NCBI GenBank assembly: GCA_003156805.1 | Contig: PMHV01000052.1 | Coordinates: 7,255 to 71,254 of the forward strand | Source: Acidobacteriaceae bacterium | Lineage (GTDB): Bacteria; Acidobacteriota; Terriglobia; Terriglobales; Acidobacteriaceae | Direction: 5' to 3' | Length of the DNA stretch: 64,000 bases | Shown: positions 42,596-51,533 of the stretch, in pieces | How the letters are laid out: each line of letters opens with the position of its first letter | How positions within the stretch are numbered: the stretch's first letter is position 1 | Made by a program: the position numbers and the translations under genes | Notes under the pieces: generated by a model | The model's input: the letters and a program-made list of their open reading frames with translations, nothing else | What the model was told of the DNA's origin: nothing | Databases searched by the model: none

Positions 42596-43432
42596 TTAAT
42601 TGCCGGGTTGGTTGCCTTCAGAATTTGTGCGGCGCCAAAGGACTAAGCCGCCGGCACCGAGAGCAAGTGCGCCGAGGGGAGCTGGTTCGGCAACGGCAGG
42701 AGCTTCGACGGTCAAGGCACCGGACGCGCCGCTGAAGCCAGGGACTGAATTCCGGTCAAGCGACGCCTTATCGGCATCGCCTTCGGTCTGTCCGGCGTTG
42801 ATTGCGGTGTCCGCGGTGGTCTCGTACGCATAACCTGTGAGACGCGCCTCCCAAGTCCTTTCCTCAGGAGGACCGGGAAGAAACCGAACGGTTAGCCGCG
42901 CCCATCCGTAGTGAGTTTCACCATTAATTTGAAATTCGAGCCCCAGGTAGCGGTCAGTGACGTTCACCCAGGGGTGCGTGTACAGGACGGTGCCCCGTTT
43001 GGCGAGTTCCTCAAAAGCCATCCACGCCAGATAAGGTATCCATCCCCGTTCGCCAGGACCGATTCGAGCTCCCAGAGGGATGGCGGCAGCGACATCGCTA
43101 TTTGTGCTAATGCATTCCGAGCTAGCGCACTTTACAAAATTGCCCGTTGGGATCCTTGCGAACAGTTGCTGAATAGAGGCAAAACTGTCTCTACTGGGCC
43201 GCTCCTCAATGATGAAGTCGTCGATTCCGTCATTGTTTAGGTCGAGCTTATACGTGCCCTGACGGCCGATGATTTCATCTACGGGCGTGTACACAATTTC
43301 CGCTTCGGACGGCTGCACGAGGGCAAGCAGGCTCACCCCGGCTGCTCCTGCCGCAAGGGCATACGCATGCAGGTGCACATGGGTAGATCGCGAAAGGACA
43401 GCAGGTTTACGGGGGCGAGAAGAACGTCGCAT
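42596..43432 (-). CDS. secreted protein, HYGWARL family, paralogue 3 of 3
   Basis: 278 residues. Signal region HAYALAAGAAGVSLLALVQP, then SEAEIVYTPVDEI, LDLNNDGIDDF, TDRYLGLEFQ, HYGWARLTVRFL, LTGYAYETTADTAINAGQTEGD and a tail VAEPAPLGALALGAGG then LVLWRR. Closest in layout to paralogue 2. It has two Cys (KCASSECIS) missing in paralogue 2. The ribosome binding site is weak (AAAGAG). Function unknown. Confidence 0.78.
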   Translation of the reverse strand: MRRSSRPRKPAVLSRSTHVHLHAYALAAGAAGVSLLALVQPSEAEIVYTPVDEIIGRQGTYKLDLNNDGIDDFIIEERPSRDSFASIQQLFARIPTGNFVKCASSECISTNSDVAAAIPLGARIGPGERGWIPYLAWMAFEELAKRGTVLYTHPWVNVTDRYLGLEFQINGETHYGWARLTVRFLPGPPEERTWEARLTGYAYETTADTAINAGQTEGDADKASLDRNSVPGFSGASGALTVEAPAVAEPAPLGALALGAGGLVLWRRTNSEGNQPGN

Positions 43433-43557
43433 AACGGAACTCTTTCAAGAGGCGCAATTCTCCCATAGGCGGAATGGGGCGTCAATAGCCGCCTTTGCTG
43501 CCGGTTCGGAAAGCGATTTGTCTCGCAGTCGCGATTCCACCTACAATCAAATTTCAC

Positions 43558-46029
43558 ATGAGCACACTGGCCGCAACCAGCGTTCCTGCCGCTTCTCGCC
43601 GTTCCAGAGGAGTACGCGTCCTTCTGTGGCTGCTCCTGGTTCTCGCCGTCGTGATCGTTGCGGCAATCGCTTCCGCGTATTTCATCGCCCGCTCGGCCCT
43701 GCCGCAGCTCGATGGGACCATCCAGGCAAAAGGCCTTTCGGCGAGGGTCACGGTGACGCGGGATCATCACGGCGTACCTGCAATTGAAGCCGCCAATCTG
43801 GAGGATCTGTTTTTTGCCCAGGGCTACGTCACGGCGCAGGACCGCCTATGGCAAATGGACATCATGCGCCGGTTTGGCGCGGGAGAACTTTCTGAGATTC
43901 TGGGTGAGGACACGTTAAAGATTGATCGCGAGCAGCGGATTCTTGGTTTGCGCGCCGCGGCAAAAAAATCTCTGGGGATGGCGAGCGCGCGGGACCGCTC
44001 CTACTTTGAGGCCTACGCGCGCGGGGTGAATGCGTTCATCGAGTCGCGGGGCAGCCGCTTGCCGATTGAGTTCCGCATTTTGAAGTATCGCCCTAAACCG
44101 TGGCAGGCGGAAGATTCCATCGTGATTGCCAACCAGATGGTGAAGGATCTCAACTATTACTACCTTCCCGACACGCTGGCCCGCGAGAAGATTCTGGCGA
44201 AACTGGGGCCGGAACTGGCGGCGGATCTTTATGTGAACCGCTCCTGGCACGATCGGCCGCCAACGGTTATGCGGCAAGATCTGAGCCAACCGGATAGCCA
44301 GAAAGATTCCGACGATGAAGACGACGAAGACGATGACCCCGGCGCAGACAACTCCGTAACCCAGCAACGCAGCAGCCCGGCGGCGATCTGGGCGCAACAT
44401 GATTTCGATGCGGTGAACGGATCGAACGACTGGGTGGTCTCCGGCACGCACACGGTCACGGGCAAGCCCCTGCTCTCAAATGACATGCATCTCGGGCATC
44501 AGATGCCGAGCCTGTGGTACGAGGCGCATCTCAAGTCGGGCAACATGGATGTTGCGGGTGTCACTCTGCCCGGGATGCCGTACGTGATCGTTGGCCATAA
44601 CCAGCACATCGCTTGGGGATTCACCAATGTCGGACCGACGGTAGCCGATGTTTACATCGAGAACTTCAATGCGCAGGGAGCGTACCAGACGCCGCAGGGG
44701 TGGGTGCAGCCGGAACACCGCCAAGAGATTATCCATGTAAAAGGAAAACCGGACGCCACCGTTGATGTGAGGATCACGCGGCACGGGCCACTTGTTACGG
44801 ACCTGTTTCCGGGCGAGACCAGGCCGCTGGCGTTGCGCTGGACGCTTTATGACGGCCTGCACATGCCGTTTTTCGATGTTGACGCCGCGCAGAACTGGGA
44901 AGAATTCCGCAAAGCGTTTTCGCAGCTTGATGCGCCGGGACAGAACGCAGTCTATGCCGACATAGACGGCAACATAGGCTATCAGACGACTGGGCATGTT
45001 CCGATTCGCGCCGCAGGCGATGGCAGTTTGCCGGTCAGCGGCGCCGATAACGCCCACGAATGGACGAGCTACATTCCGTTCGACAAACTGCCGAACATCT
45101 ACAATCCTTCTTCGGGAGTCATCGCAACCGCCAACGGGCGAATTACGCCGGACAACTATCCCTATTCGATCAGCACGGAATGGGAAGCGCCGTGGCGCAC
45201 AGCGCGCATCTATCACGTGCTGGAGTCGGGACGAAAATTCGCGCCCGCCGATATGTTGGCGCTGGAAAACGATGTTCATTCGGAAAATGATTTATTTGCG
45301 GCCGAGCGCTTCGTTTATGCGGTCGACCACGCCTCGAAGCCCTCCGCAAGAGCTAAACAGGCCGCCGACCTGATGCGCAACTGGGACGGCCGCATGTTGG
45401 CTTCTTTGTCTGCGCCGACGATCGCGATGCGCTCCGCGCAGGAATTGACACGTCTCTTGCTCGAACCACGGCTCGGGCCGGCTCCGGCTGGCGCGGCGAA
45501 GCAGGAGGAAACGCTCAACTGGAAGACTTATCACTGGACGATGCGCACGGTGTGGCTGCAGAATGTGATGCTGCGTCAGCCCAAGCGCTGGCTGCCTGCG
45601 GCCTATTCGAACTACGACGAACTGCTGGCAGCGGCGGTGGAAGCGGCGGTGAATGGTTCCGATACGCCGAAAGATTTGGCGGCGTGGCATTGGGGCGCCT
45701 TCAATGCGGTCGACATAGAGCAACCGGTGCTGGGCAAAATTCCTCTGCTGCGGCGATGGACGGCTCCGGGGGTGCAAGAGCAATCCGGCAGCGCCTACAC
45801 GGTAAAAGCGGTCACGCCCCATCACGGCCCTTCGGAGCGCTTCACCGCAAACCTCGCCGATCTCGATCAGTCGACCCTGAACGTGGTGACTGGGCAGGGC
45901 GGCAATTTTTTGGGTCCCTACTACATGGATCAATGGCCGGCGTGGTACGAAGGTTTCACGTTCGCCCTGCCTTTTACGCCAAAAGCGGTGGAAGCGGCGA
46001 AAGCGCACAGGCTTGTGCTGGAACCCTAA
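43558..46029 (+). CDS. penicillin acylase-family (S45) Ntn-hydrolase
   Basis: 823 residues. One N-terminal membrane/signal segment (VLLWLLLVLAVVIVAAIASAYFI). Family motifs: RDHHGVPAIEAANLEDLFFAQGYV, RLWQMDIMRR, then the autoprocessing site G-S289-N-D-W starting the beta chain, SNDMHLG, and GFTNVGPTVADVY. Unusually, an acidic linker (SDDEDDEDDD) precedes S289. These enzymes hydrolyse acyl amides, including beta-lactam side chains and acyl-homoserine lactones. The actual substrate is unknown. Confidence 0.9.
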   Translation: MSTLAATSVPAASRRSRGVRVLLWLLLVLAVVIVAAIASAYFIARSALPQLDGTIQAKGLSARVTVTRDHHGVPAIEAANLEDLFFAQGYVTAQDRLWQMDIMRRFGAGELSEILGEDTLKIDREQRILGLRAAAKKSLGMASARDRSYFEAYARGVNAFIESRGSRLPIEFRILKYRPKPWQAEDSIVIANQMVKDLNYYYLPDTLAREKILAKLGPELAADLYVNRSWHDRPPTVMRQDLSQPDSQKDSDDEDDEDDDPGADNSVTQQRSSPAAIWAQHDFDAVNGSNDWVVSGTHTVTGKPLLSNDMHLGHQMPSLWYEAHLKSGNMDVAGVTLPGMPYVIVGHNQHIAWGFTNVGPTVADVYIENFNAQGAYQTPQGWVQPEHRQEIIHVKGKPDATVDVRITRHGPLVTDLFPGETRPLALRWTLYDGLHMPFFDVDAAQNWEEFRKAFSQLDAPGQNAVYADIDGNIGYQTTGHVPIRAAGDGSLPVSGADNAHEWTSYIPFDKLPNIYNPSSGVIATANGRITPDNYPYSISTEWEAPWRTARIYHVLESGRKFAPADMLALENDVHSENDLFAAERFVYAVDHASKPSARAKQAADLMRNWDGRMLASLSAPTIAMRSAQELTRLLLEPRLGPAPAGAAKQEETLNWKTYHWTMRTVWLQNVMLRQPKRWLPAAYSNYDELLAAAVEAAVNGSDTPKDLAAWHWGAFNAVDIEQPVLGKIPLLRRWTAPGVQEQSGSAYTVKAVTPHHGPSERFTANLADLDQSTLNVVTGQGGNFLGPYYMDQWPAWYEGFTFALPFTPKAVEAAKAHRLVLEP

Positions 46030-46124
46030 AGTCCGCTCGTCACACTCTTGATGGCTGTGGTTGGAAGAGCAAGAGCGCGCCCAGTCAGACTTTCCTGCTA
46101 AAGATTCCCGCTAAGAAAATTCAG

Positions 46125-47381
46125 CTAAAAGAAATCGATGGCCTTCAGGTCAATGACCTGGCCCGTAAGCGTGATCTGGACGGTCTGCAGCACGTCCTGA
46201 GTAGTGTCATAAATGCGGAGATTGCCGCCCTCGGCCACGTATTCCACGTAGCGGCTGGTGAAGCCCTGCAGTCCCGTCACATCGCCGTTGTCGGGCGGGA
46301 TCACAATTGAGTTAGTCGACGTATTAAGAATCGAAAGACAGCCCCGCACCTCGCCCTGCGGATTGTTGACATTGCCCACGCTCGTGCAGGTGTGCGAACC
46401 GATGAAAAGCTGGCCGTTGCCACTCATGTCCATGCGGTCGTGATAGCCGTCGGTGATGACCAGGCTGCTGGTGACCGTCAAAGAATTCAGGTCGAACAAG
46501 TCCAGTCGCCCGCAAACAGGGGCTGCGGTAGTTTCGCCCGTACAAGCGCTGTTGGTGGGCGAAGTACCGGCCACATAGAGCGTCGAACCGTTGAGAAGCC
46601 CGTAAGTAGCGGCATCGACCGGGTAGGACGGTCCCACAGTTGGCGGGGTAGTACTCGTGTCGAGAGTCTGCACGCTGGCTTGGGTGCCGCCGCACTGCGC
46701 TCCGCAATTCAAAACGTAAGCAGTGGCGCCGTTAAAGACTGCATACACCGGGCGATCAAAGCCCGGTACCGTGACGACGGGATTGGAAATGTTGATCAGG
46801 GTCGGACTGACGACGGTCACTACATCGGAATCACCGCTGAAAACCAGCAACTGCGAGCCGTCAGAATTCGAGACCACCGTCTGAGCATTGGGCACACCGA
46901 TCGTGTAACTGACAGACCCTGTTGAAAGGTTCATCACCTCGATAGCACCTGGGGCCGAACCGGTTACCAGCACCGTAGGCACGGCGGCGTACGCCAAATT
47001 GGCACTCGATGGAATTACCATGCTGGTGGTAGGGCCGGGTAGCTGCACGGCTCCCGCGACCGCCTCGGTCTGGGTGTCGACGATGTCGACCTGGTTTGAG
47101 CTGGAGTCAAAAGCCAGGAGCGTAAGGCGGGTCGGCGAGATTGCCAGGAGGCCAGGGGCGCCACCTGCGCTGATTTCGGGTCTCCGCGCAAGCACATCCT
47201 CGTTCGCCGCCGCGTCGATGATAACAAGACCCGCACGTGCGGTCAGACTGGAGACATCCTGCGAGGCCAGCACGCGGTCATAGAGACCGCTGGGAGGCTT
47301 GGGAACTGAATACCCCCCGCAGGAGATAAAACTGACACTTACCAGCACCAGCAGGGCAAGAAAAACAACGGCTCTCTTCAA
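46125..47381 (-). CDS. lipoprotein with beta-propeller (YncE-like)
   Basis: 418 residues. Signal peptide VVFLALLVLVSVSFISC21 with lipobox-like end. The body has repeated propeller-like strands (TRLTLLAFDSSSNQVDIVD, NLAYAAVPTVLVTGSAPG, DGSQLLVFSGDSDVV, STLYVAGTS-like, NGQLFIGSHTC). It resembles YncE/NHL-type seven-bladed propellers. Cys pairs (NCGAQCGG) may be disulfides. Function unknown. Confidence 0.75.
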   Translation of the reverse strand: MKRAVVFLALLVLVSVSFISCGGYSVPKPPSGLYDRVLASQDVSSLTARAGLVIIDAAANEDVLARRPEISAGGAPGLLAISPTRLTLLAFDSSSNQVDIVDTQTEAVAGAVQLPGPTTSMVIPSSANLAYAAVPTVLVTGSAPGAIEVMNLSTGSVSYTIGVPNAQTVVSNSDGSQLLVFSGDSDVVTVVSPTLINISNPVVTVPGFDRPVYAVFNGATAYVLNCGAQCGGTQASVQTLDTSTTPPTVGPSYPVDAATYGLLNGSTLYVAGTSPTNSACTGETTAAPVCGRLDLFDLNSLTVTSSLVITDGYHDRMDMSGNGQLFIGSHTCTSVGNVNNPQGEVRGCLSILNTSTNSIVIPPDNGDVTGLQGFTSRYVEYVAEGGNLRIYDTTQDVLQTVQITLTGQVIDLKAIDFF

Positions 47382-47460
47382 ACGTCAGGCTCCCAAGTAC
47401 CGGAAAACCAGAGATTTAAGTGCGAAGTAGCGGATTATAGCAGACCCAGCCAAGCGCATC

Positions 47461-47475
47461 CGTCTCGGTGAGACG
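47461..47475. promoter_or_regulatory. short palindrome upstream of the MetH-MetF fusion gene
   Basis: CGTCTC-GGT-GAGACG, a perfect 6-bp inverted repeat between two divergent genes, 147 bp before the enzyme start. It could be an operator. No SAM riboswitch core was found in the same gap. Confidence 0.3.
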
Positions 47476-47621
47476 CTCAAGCTGTTCTATCTGTCCGCCC
47501 TATCTGCCTTATCTTTCTACGCTGTTCTATGCGTCCACAAAGCTCACATTGACTCTGTGCCGCTCACGCTGCGCCGCTCACGGATGCATCCACCGGCGCT
47601 CATCCTGTATGCTCATCCCAT

Positions 47622-49484
47622 ATGGCTGCCGATTTGATTGCTCGAATCCAGCAATCCCCGGTCCTGTGTGACGGCGCCATGGGAACGCTGCTTTATGCCA
47701 AAGGGATTTTTATCAACCGCTGCTACGACGAGCTGAATCTCTCCCAGCCGGACCTGATTCGAGCCGTACATCATGAGTATCTTCAAGCTGGAGCAGAGAT
47801 CATTGAAACCAATACTTTCGGCGCGAACGCCTTTCGTCTCGGCCGCCACACGCTGGCCGATAAGATCCAGGATATAAACCTGGCGGGAGCACGACTGGCC
47901 CGAGAGGCTGCCAAGAGCTTCGATGTATGGGTGGCGGGATCGGTTGGCCCGCTGGGGACAAGAATCGAGCCGCTGGGCAAGACTTCGTTCGCCGAGGCTC
48001 GCCACGCCTTTCGTGAACAAATTACGGCGCTGGCGGAGGGCGGAGTCGATCTGCTGATTCTGGAAACGTTTGGCTATCTGGAAGAGCTGCATCAAGCCAT
48101 GCTGGCTGCCAAAGAGGTGGCTCCGAAGCTGCCGCTGGTGGCGCAGGTGACCATCGACGAGGACGGCAATTGCCTGGATGGTTCCAACCCGGAAACCTTC
48201 GCGCCTCGCCTCGAAGAATGGGGCGCGGACGTGATCGGTTGCAATTGCAGCGTGGGTCCGGTGGCCATGCTGGATGCGATTGAGCGCGTGCGGGCCGCCA
48301 CTTCTCTTCCGCTGGCCGCGCAGCCCAACGCAGGAATTCCGCGTTCCGTGGAAGGCAGGAACATTTACTTGTGCTCGCCCGAGTATATGGCGAGCTACGC
48401 GCGAAAGTTCGTGACCGCGGGCGCGCGAATTGTGGGCGGTTGCTGCGGCACCACTCCAGACCACATTCGGACGATGAAAGCCGCGCTGCGCGTGGGCGAA
48501 GCGCGCGGCCGGAACGCTTCTACGCAGGTTGCGGGGGCTTCTCCCGTGCTGAAGGCCGTTCCGGCGCTTCCGCTCGAAGAACGCTCTGGTCTGGGCGCGA
48601 AGCTGGCCCGCGCCGAATTCGTGACCATGGTGGAAGTGGTTCCTCCCAAGGGAACCGATATCCGCAAAGAGCTGGAAGGATCGCGTTTTCTTAAGTCGGT
48701 GGGCGTGGACGCGGTGAACATTCCAGACAGCCCGAGAGCTTCGGCGCGCATGAGCAATCAGGCGCTCTCGCTGCTGATTCAGCGCGAGGTCGGCATCGAA
48801 GCGATCCTGCACTACACCTGCCGCGACCGCAACGTGTTGTGCATTCAGAGCGACCTGCTGGGGGCAGCGGCGGTCGGCATCAAGAACCTCATCTGCATTA
48901 CCGGCGATCCGCCGAAGATGGGCAACTATCCCGACGCCACGGCGGTTTTCGATGTGGATGCGATCGGTCTGGTTAACATTGTTCACAGTTTGAATGGCGG
49001 ACTGGATATCGGCAAGAATCCGATTGGCATCGGCACTGGTTTCGTGATCGGAGTTGGCGCCAACCCCGGCCTTACTGACCTGGACGAGGAGATTCGCCGC
49101 TTCGAATACAAAGTCGAAGCTGGAGCCGAATATGCCGTCACCCAGCCGGTATTCGACATTCGGCTGCTGGAGAATTTTCTGCGCCGCATCGAGCACTGCC
49201 GGATTCCGGTGGTAGCCGGAATCTGGCCGCTGGTGAGCGTGCGCAACGCCGAGTTCATGAAAAATGAACTGCGGGTTTCCGTACCTGACGCCATTCTCGA
49301 GCGCATGGCGCGCGCGCAGAATCCGGAGGCGGCTCGCGCGGAAGGCGTCGCCATTGCCCGAGAGATGCTGCTGGCCGTCCGCCAGGCCGTGCAGGGGGCG
49401 CAGATCAGCGCCCCGCTGGGCCGTTATGGCTCGGCGGTGGATGTGCTCGAAGTGCTGGGAACCAAGAGTTCCGCTTCCGCCTGA
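47622..49484 (+). CDS. bifunctional homocysteine S-methyltransferase/methylenetetrahydrofolate reductase
   Basis: 620 residues. N-terminal homocysteine-binding domain (1-300): DGAMGTLLYAKGI, ETNTFGANAFRLG, zinc Cys C207 (GCNCSVGP), C274 and C275 (VGGCCGTTPDH). C-terminal MTHFR barrel (about 315-620): MVEVVPPKGTD, LHYTCRDRN, LICITGDPPKMGNYPDATAVFDVDAIGL, and QPVFDIRLL. It makes methyl-THF and methylates homocysteine, independent of a cobalamin domain. The fused form resembles B. subtilis YitJ. Confidence 0.93.
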   Translation: MAADLIARIQQSPVLCDGAMGTLLYAKGIFINRCYDELNLSQPDLIRAVHHEYLQAGAEIIETNTFGANAFRLGRHTLADKIQDINLAGARLAREAAKSFDVWVAGSVGPLGTRIEPLGKTSFAEARHAFREQITALAEGGVDLLILETFGYLEELHQAMLAAKEVAPKLPLVAQVTIDEDGNCLDGSNPETFAPRLEEWGADVIGCNCSVGPVAMLDAIERVRAATSLPLAAQPNAGIPRSVEGRNIYLCSPEYMASYARKFVTAGARIVGGCCGTTPDHIRTMKAALRVGEARGRNASTQVAGASPVLKAVPALPLEERSGLGAKLARAEFVTMVEVVPPKGTDIRKELEGSRFLKSVGVDAVNIPDSPRASARMSNQALSLLIQREVGIEAILHYTCRDRNVLCIQSDLLGAAAVGIKNLICITGDPPKMGNYPDATAVFDVDAIGLVNIVHSLNGGLDIGKNPIGIGTGFVIGVGANPGLTDLDEEIRRFEYKVEAGAEYAVTQPVFDIRLLENFLRRIEHCRIPVVAGIWPLVSVRNAEFMKNELRVSVPDAILERMARAQNPEAARAEGVAIAREMLLAVRQAVQGAQISAPLGRYGSAVDVLEVLGTKSSASA

Positions 49485-49625
49485 AATCGTCAAGTCGTCA
49501 TTTTCCGTCCTGCTCGAAATTCCCTCTTGCGGAAAGGGCATCGCTTTTTTCGCTGGGTGTTTACAAAAAAACACTCGACACTCTCTTCCGTTCGTGGCAT
49601 TACAATAAGAGCTGGAGCGAAACTC

Positions 49626-49865
49626 TTGGCCAAGTTTGAAGAGTGCCTGCAGCGGCTGGAAAAGATTGTTCAGGAACTGGAACAGGGCGATGCGCCTTTG
49701 GAAAAGTCTCTGACTCTTTTCGAGGAAGGCATGCAACTCTCGTCCGCCTGCCGCACGGAGCTCGAACAGGCGGAAGGCAAGGTCGAGATTCTGCTGAAAA
49801 AGGGCGGAAAGCTCCAAGCTGAACCGTTCGAGCCCTTGACGGAAAAGGCGCCCGCACAGCGCTAG
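49626..49865 (+). CDS. xseB: exodeoxyribonuclease VII small subunit
   Basis: 79 residues starting TTG 49626 with GGAG eight bases upstream. The XseB pattern is complete: FEECLQRLEKIVQELEQGDAPLEKSLTLFEEGMQLSSACR and ELEQAEGKVEILL. It forms a helical bundle around the XseA subunit. No xseA is in the window. The gene ends in the first unit of a short repeat. An upstream ATG at 49527 is not favoured because it adds unrelated residues. Confidence 0.9.
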   Translation: MAKFEECLQRLEKIVQELEQGDAPLEKSLTLFEEGMQLSSACRTELEQAEGKVEILLKKGGKLQAEPFEPLTEKAPAQR

Positions 49866-49887
49866 CCAAAGGCGCCCGCACAGCGCT
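49844..49887. repeat. 20-bp direct repeat at the xseB stop
   Basis: AAAGGCGCCCGCACAGCGCT occurs at 49844-49863 and again at 49868-49887, four bases apart. The first copy includes the start of the stop codon. It resembles the 61-bp duplication in being a tandem copy at a gene end. Confidence 0.85.
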
Positions 49888-50012
49888 GAGCGCTTGCTCT
49901 GTCGAGAGTGCTCGTGATTTGTGACGTCTGTGGAGTTGTGGTTTTTCCTTCCCCGCAGCCCTGGTCTGCCGTCAACCTCTTCGGTTGGCGACGGTAAGTA
50001 ATAGGGGGTTGT

Positions 50013-50381
50013 ATGAGCTTGACAGTCGTAGTTCTTGAAGGCGATCCCAAGGTTGCTCAGTCCCTGGCCGGCGGATTGCGTTCTCATTTTCAATCCGTAC
50101 ACATGACGAATTCGCGAGATGAGCTTCGCGAAAAAGTGGCCAAGAGCCGCCCGGCGGCTGTGGTTGTCGATGTCGAACATTCCCGCCTGAGCGACGTGCG
50201 GAACCTGCATCACGACTTTCCCACGTTGCCCATTGTGTGCACCCATCGCATACCGGATGAACAGCTGTGGACCGCCGCGCTGGAAGCCGGCGCCAGCGAC
50301 GTCTGCCCCGCCAATGACGCGCAGAATGTTGTGACTGCGGTCTTGCGGAGCCTGGCCGTTACACGCGGCGCCACCGCGTAA
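50013..50381 (+). CDS. degenerate response-regulator receiver domain protein
   Basis: 122 residues, a stand-alone REC-like fold. E9 and D11 occupy the acidic pocket, D53 (VVVDVEH) is the phospho-acceptor position, T77 (IVCTHR) the switch residue. The conserved Lys of the KP motif is missing (VCPAND at 98-102). Phosphorylation is therefore doubtful. There is no output domain. No kinase lies nearby. Confidence 0.75.
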   Translation: MSLTVVVLEGDPKVAQSLAGGLRSHFQSVHMTNSRDELREKVAKSRPAAVVVDVEHSRLSDVRNLHHDFPTLPIVCTHRIPDEQLWTAALEAGASDVCPANDAQNVVTAVLRSLAVTRGATA

Positions 50382-50455
50382 GGTCGTCCGCGCGTAAGAT
50401 CATCCGAGTGTCTAGAACGCTGGCCGGGACTTTGAGCTTGCCTCCGCGGGACTTC

Positions 50456-51160
50456 CTAGCCCAATTCCCGACTCGCCTTGGCCTCCGCCGTCTCCAATAT
50501 CCAGTTGCGGATGAGCCCTTTCACGTTCTCACGCACCTGGTGAATGTTCACCTTGGCGGCCACGGGAGGCCGCGCCTTCCTGCCGTTTGCGGAATCCTTC
50601 GCGGTTTCTGCCACGACTTTGTCATCCGTTATCGCTTCTTGGGGAGCCGCTTGTCCTGATGCTGCCGCGGAGACCGGTTCCGCTTCCGCGTCTTGCTCTT
50701 CCGCATCTTGCTCTTCTGCGTCTGTCTCTTCGTCTTCTTCGTCTTCTTCGTCTTCGTCGAAGTCCTCTTCCACCCACTGCGGGCCGCCCATGTGGGTCCA
50801 GCGAACGGTGTCGCGATCAATCACGACTTCCGTCGGATCTACCTCGTCAAGACTCGTATTGCGCAGGTTGATGCTTGCGGTTTGCAGGCCGTAGAGCATC
50901 AGCCCCGCGGTTTTGTGGTCCATGCGGCCCCAGGCGAGCTGCTCCATCACCTGCATGAGCGCCATTTGCACGCCGTTGGCATCTTCGAGAACGGGCATGC
51001 AGAACCTGCCCTGCGTGGACTGATCGGTGATGACGCGCACGTGCATCTCCTGCACGCGCTTATGAAAAAAGCACAAGCGCCTGCGGCGCAGGGCGGGAGA
51101 ACCGCACTGCGTCCCATTCGCCTTCACATGTTGACAACGTGGAACATTTTCCAGACCCAT
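50456..51160 (-). CDS. zinc-finger-like hypothetical protein with acidic repeat
   Basis: 234 residues. N-terminal C-x9-C-x10-C-x2-H (CQHVKANGTQC..LCFFH) probably binds zinc. Then PVLEDANGVQMALMQVMEQL and DHKTAGLMLYGLQTASINLR, a segment I associate with a many-copy acidobacterial family. A low-complexity tract (DEDEEDEEDEETDAEEQ) comes from a CTT/TCT-rich microsatellite at about 50697-50762. C-terminus is basic-helical. Function unknown. Confidence 0.7.
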   Translation of the reverse strand: MGLENVPRCQHVKANGTQCGSPALRRRRLCFFHKRVQEMHVRVITDQSTQGRFCMPVLEDANGVQMALMQVMEQLAWGRMDHKTAGLMLYGLQTASINLRNTSLDEVDPTEVVIDRDTVRWTHMGGPQWVEEDFDEDEEDEEDEETDAEEQDAEEQDAEAEPVSAAASGQAAPQEAITDDKVVAETAKDSANGRKARPPVAAKVNIHQVRENVKGLIRNWILETAEAKASRELG

Positions 51161-51216
51161 GACTTCTTCATTCCTCCGATTCGTTTTCCCTGTTTGCGCA
51201 ACAGACTAGTTGATCA

Positions 51217-51342
51217 CCGTACCCACCCCCACCCACCCTCCCTCGGTCTTTTAGAATCATGAAGTTAAGCACGAATTTCTGCGTAAAATCCGCATGACAA
51301 AGGACTTAGGGGCTAAAATCCGTCGAACAAAGGAGTTACGGG
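51217..51342 (-). repeat. dispersed modular intergenic repeat, copy 3 (reverse)
   Basis: Reading the minus strand: GTAACTCCTTTGTTCG, then CCCCTAAGTCCTTTGTCATG, GCTTAACTTCATGATTCTAAA, and GAGGGAGGGTGGGTGGGGG with TACGGTG. The order matches copies 1 and 2. TAAGTCCTTTG/TAACTCCTTTG occurs twice as tandem modules of about 28 bp. The gap 51161-51721 has no accepted gene. Confidence 0.7.
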
Positions 51343-51533
51343 CCGGGCGGGCTCGTTCTCGTTGTTTTGTCGATGGATGTCCCATGATGGGACGAATTGG
51401 AGTGGGACGCAAGGTTGGATGTCACAAGGGGCTGTGGATTTCTTGGGTTTGGTTGAGGTGGTCTGCCCGCGCCTCCGTCCCAGGCCCACTTGAGGATCTA
51501 GAGCAGTGGGGTGGTAGGGATGCTTCGACTCCG

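Noticed and set aside
45552-46310. Plus-strand frame of 252 codons over the end of the penicillin acylase gene
   Set aside because: Out of frame with a well-supported gene and no domain.
47382-47621. SAM or cobalamin riboswitch upstream of the MetH-MetF gene
   Set aside because: No conserved core found; only a 6-bp palindrome.
47613-50246. Very long minus-strand frame (877 codons) over the MetH-MetF and xseB genes
   Set aside because: It is antisense to two well-supported genes, has no recognisable domain and is Arg/His-rich as expected for a shadow of GC-rich coding DNA.
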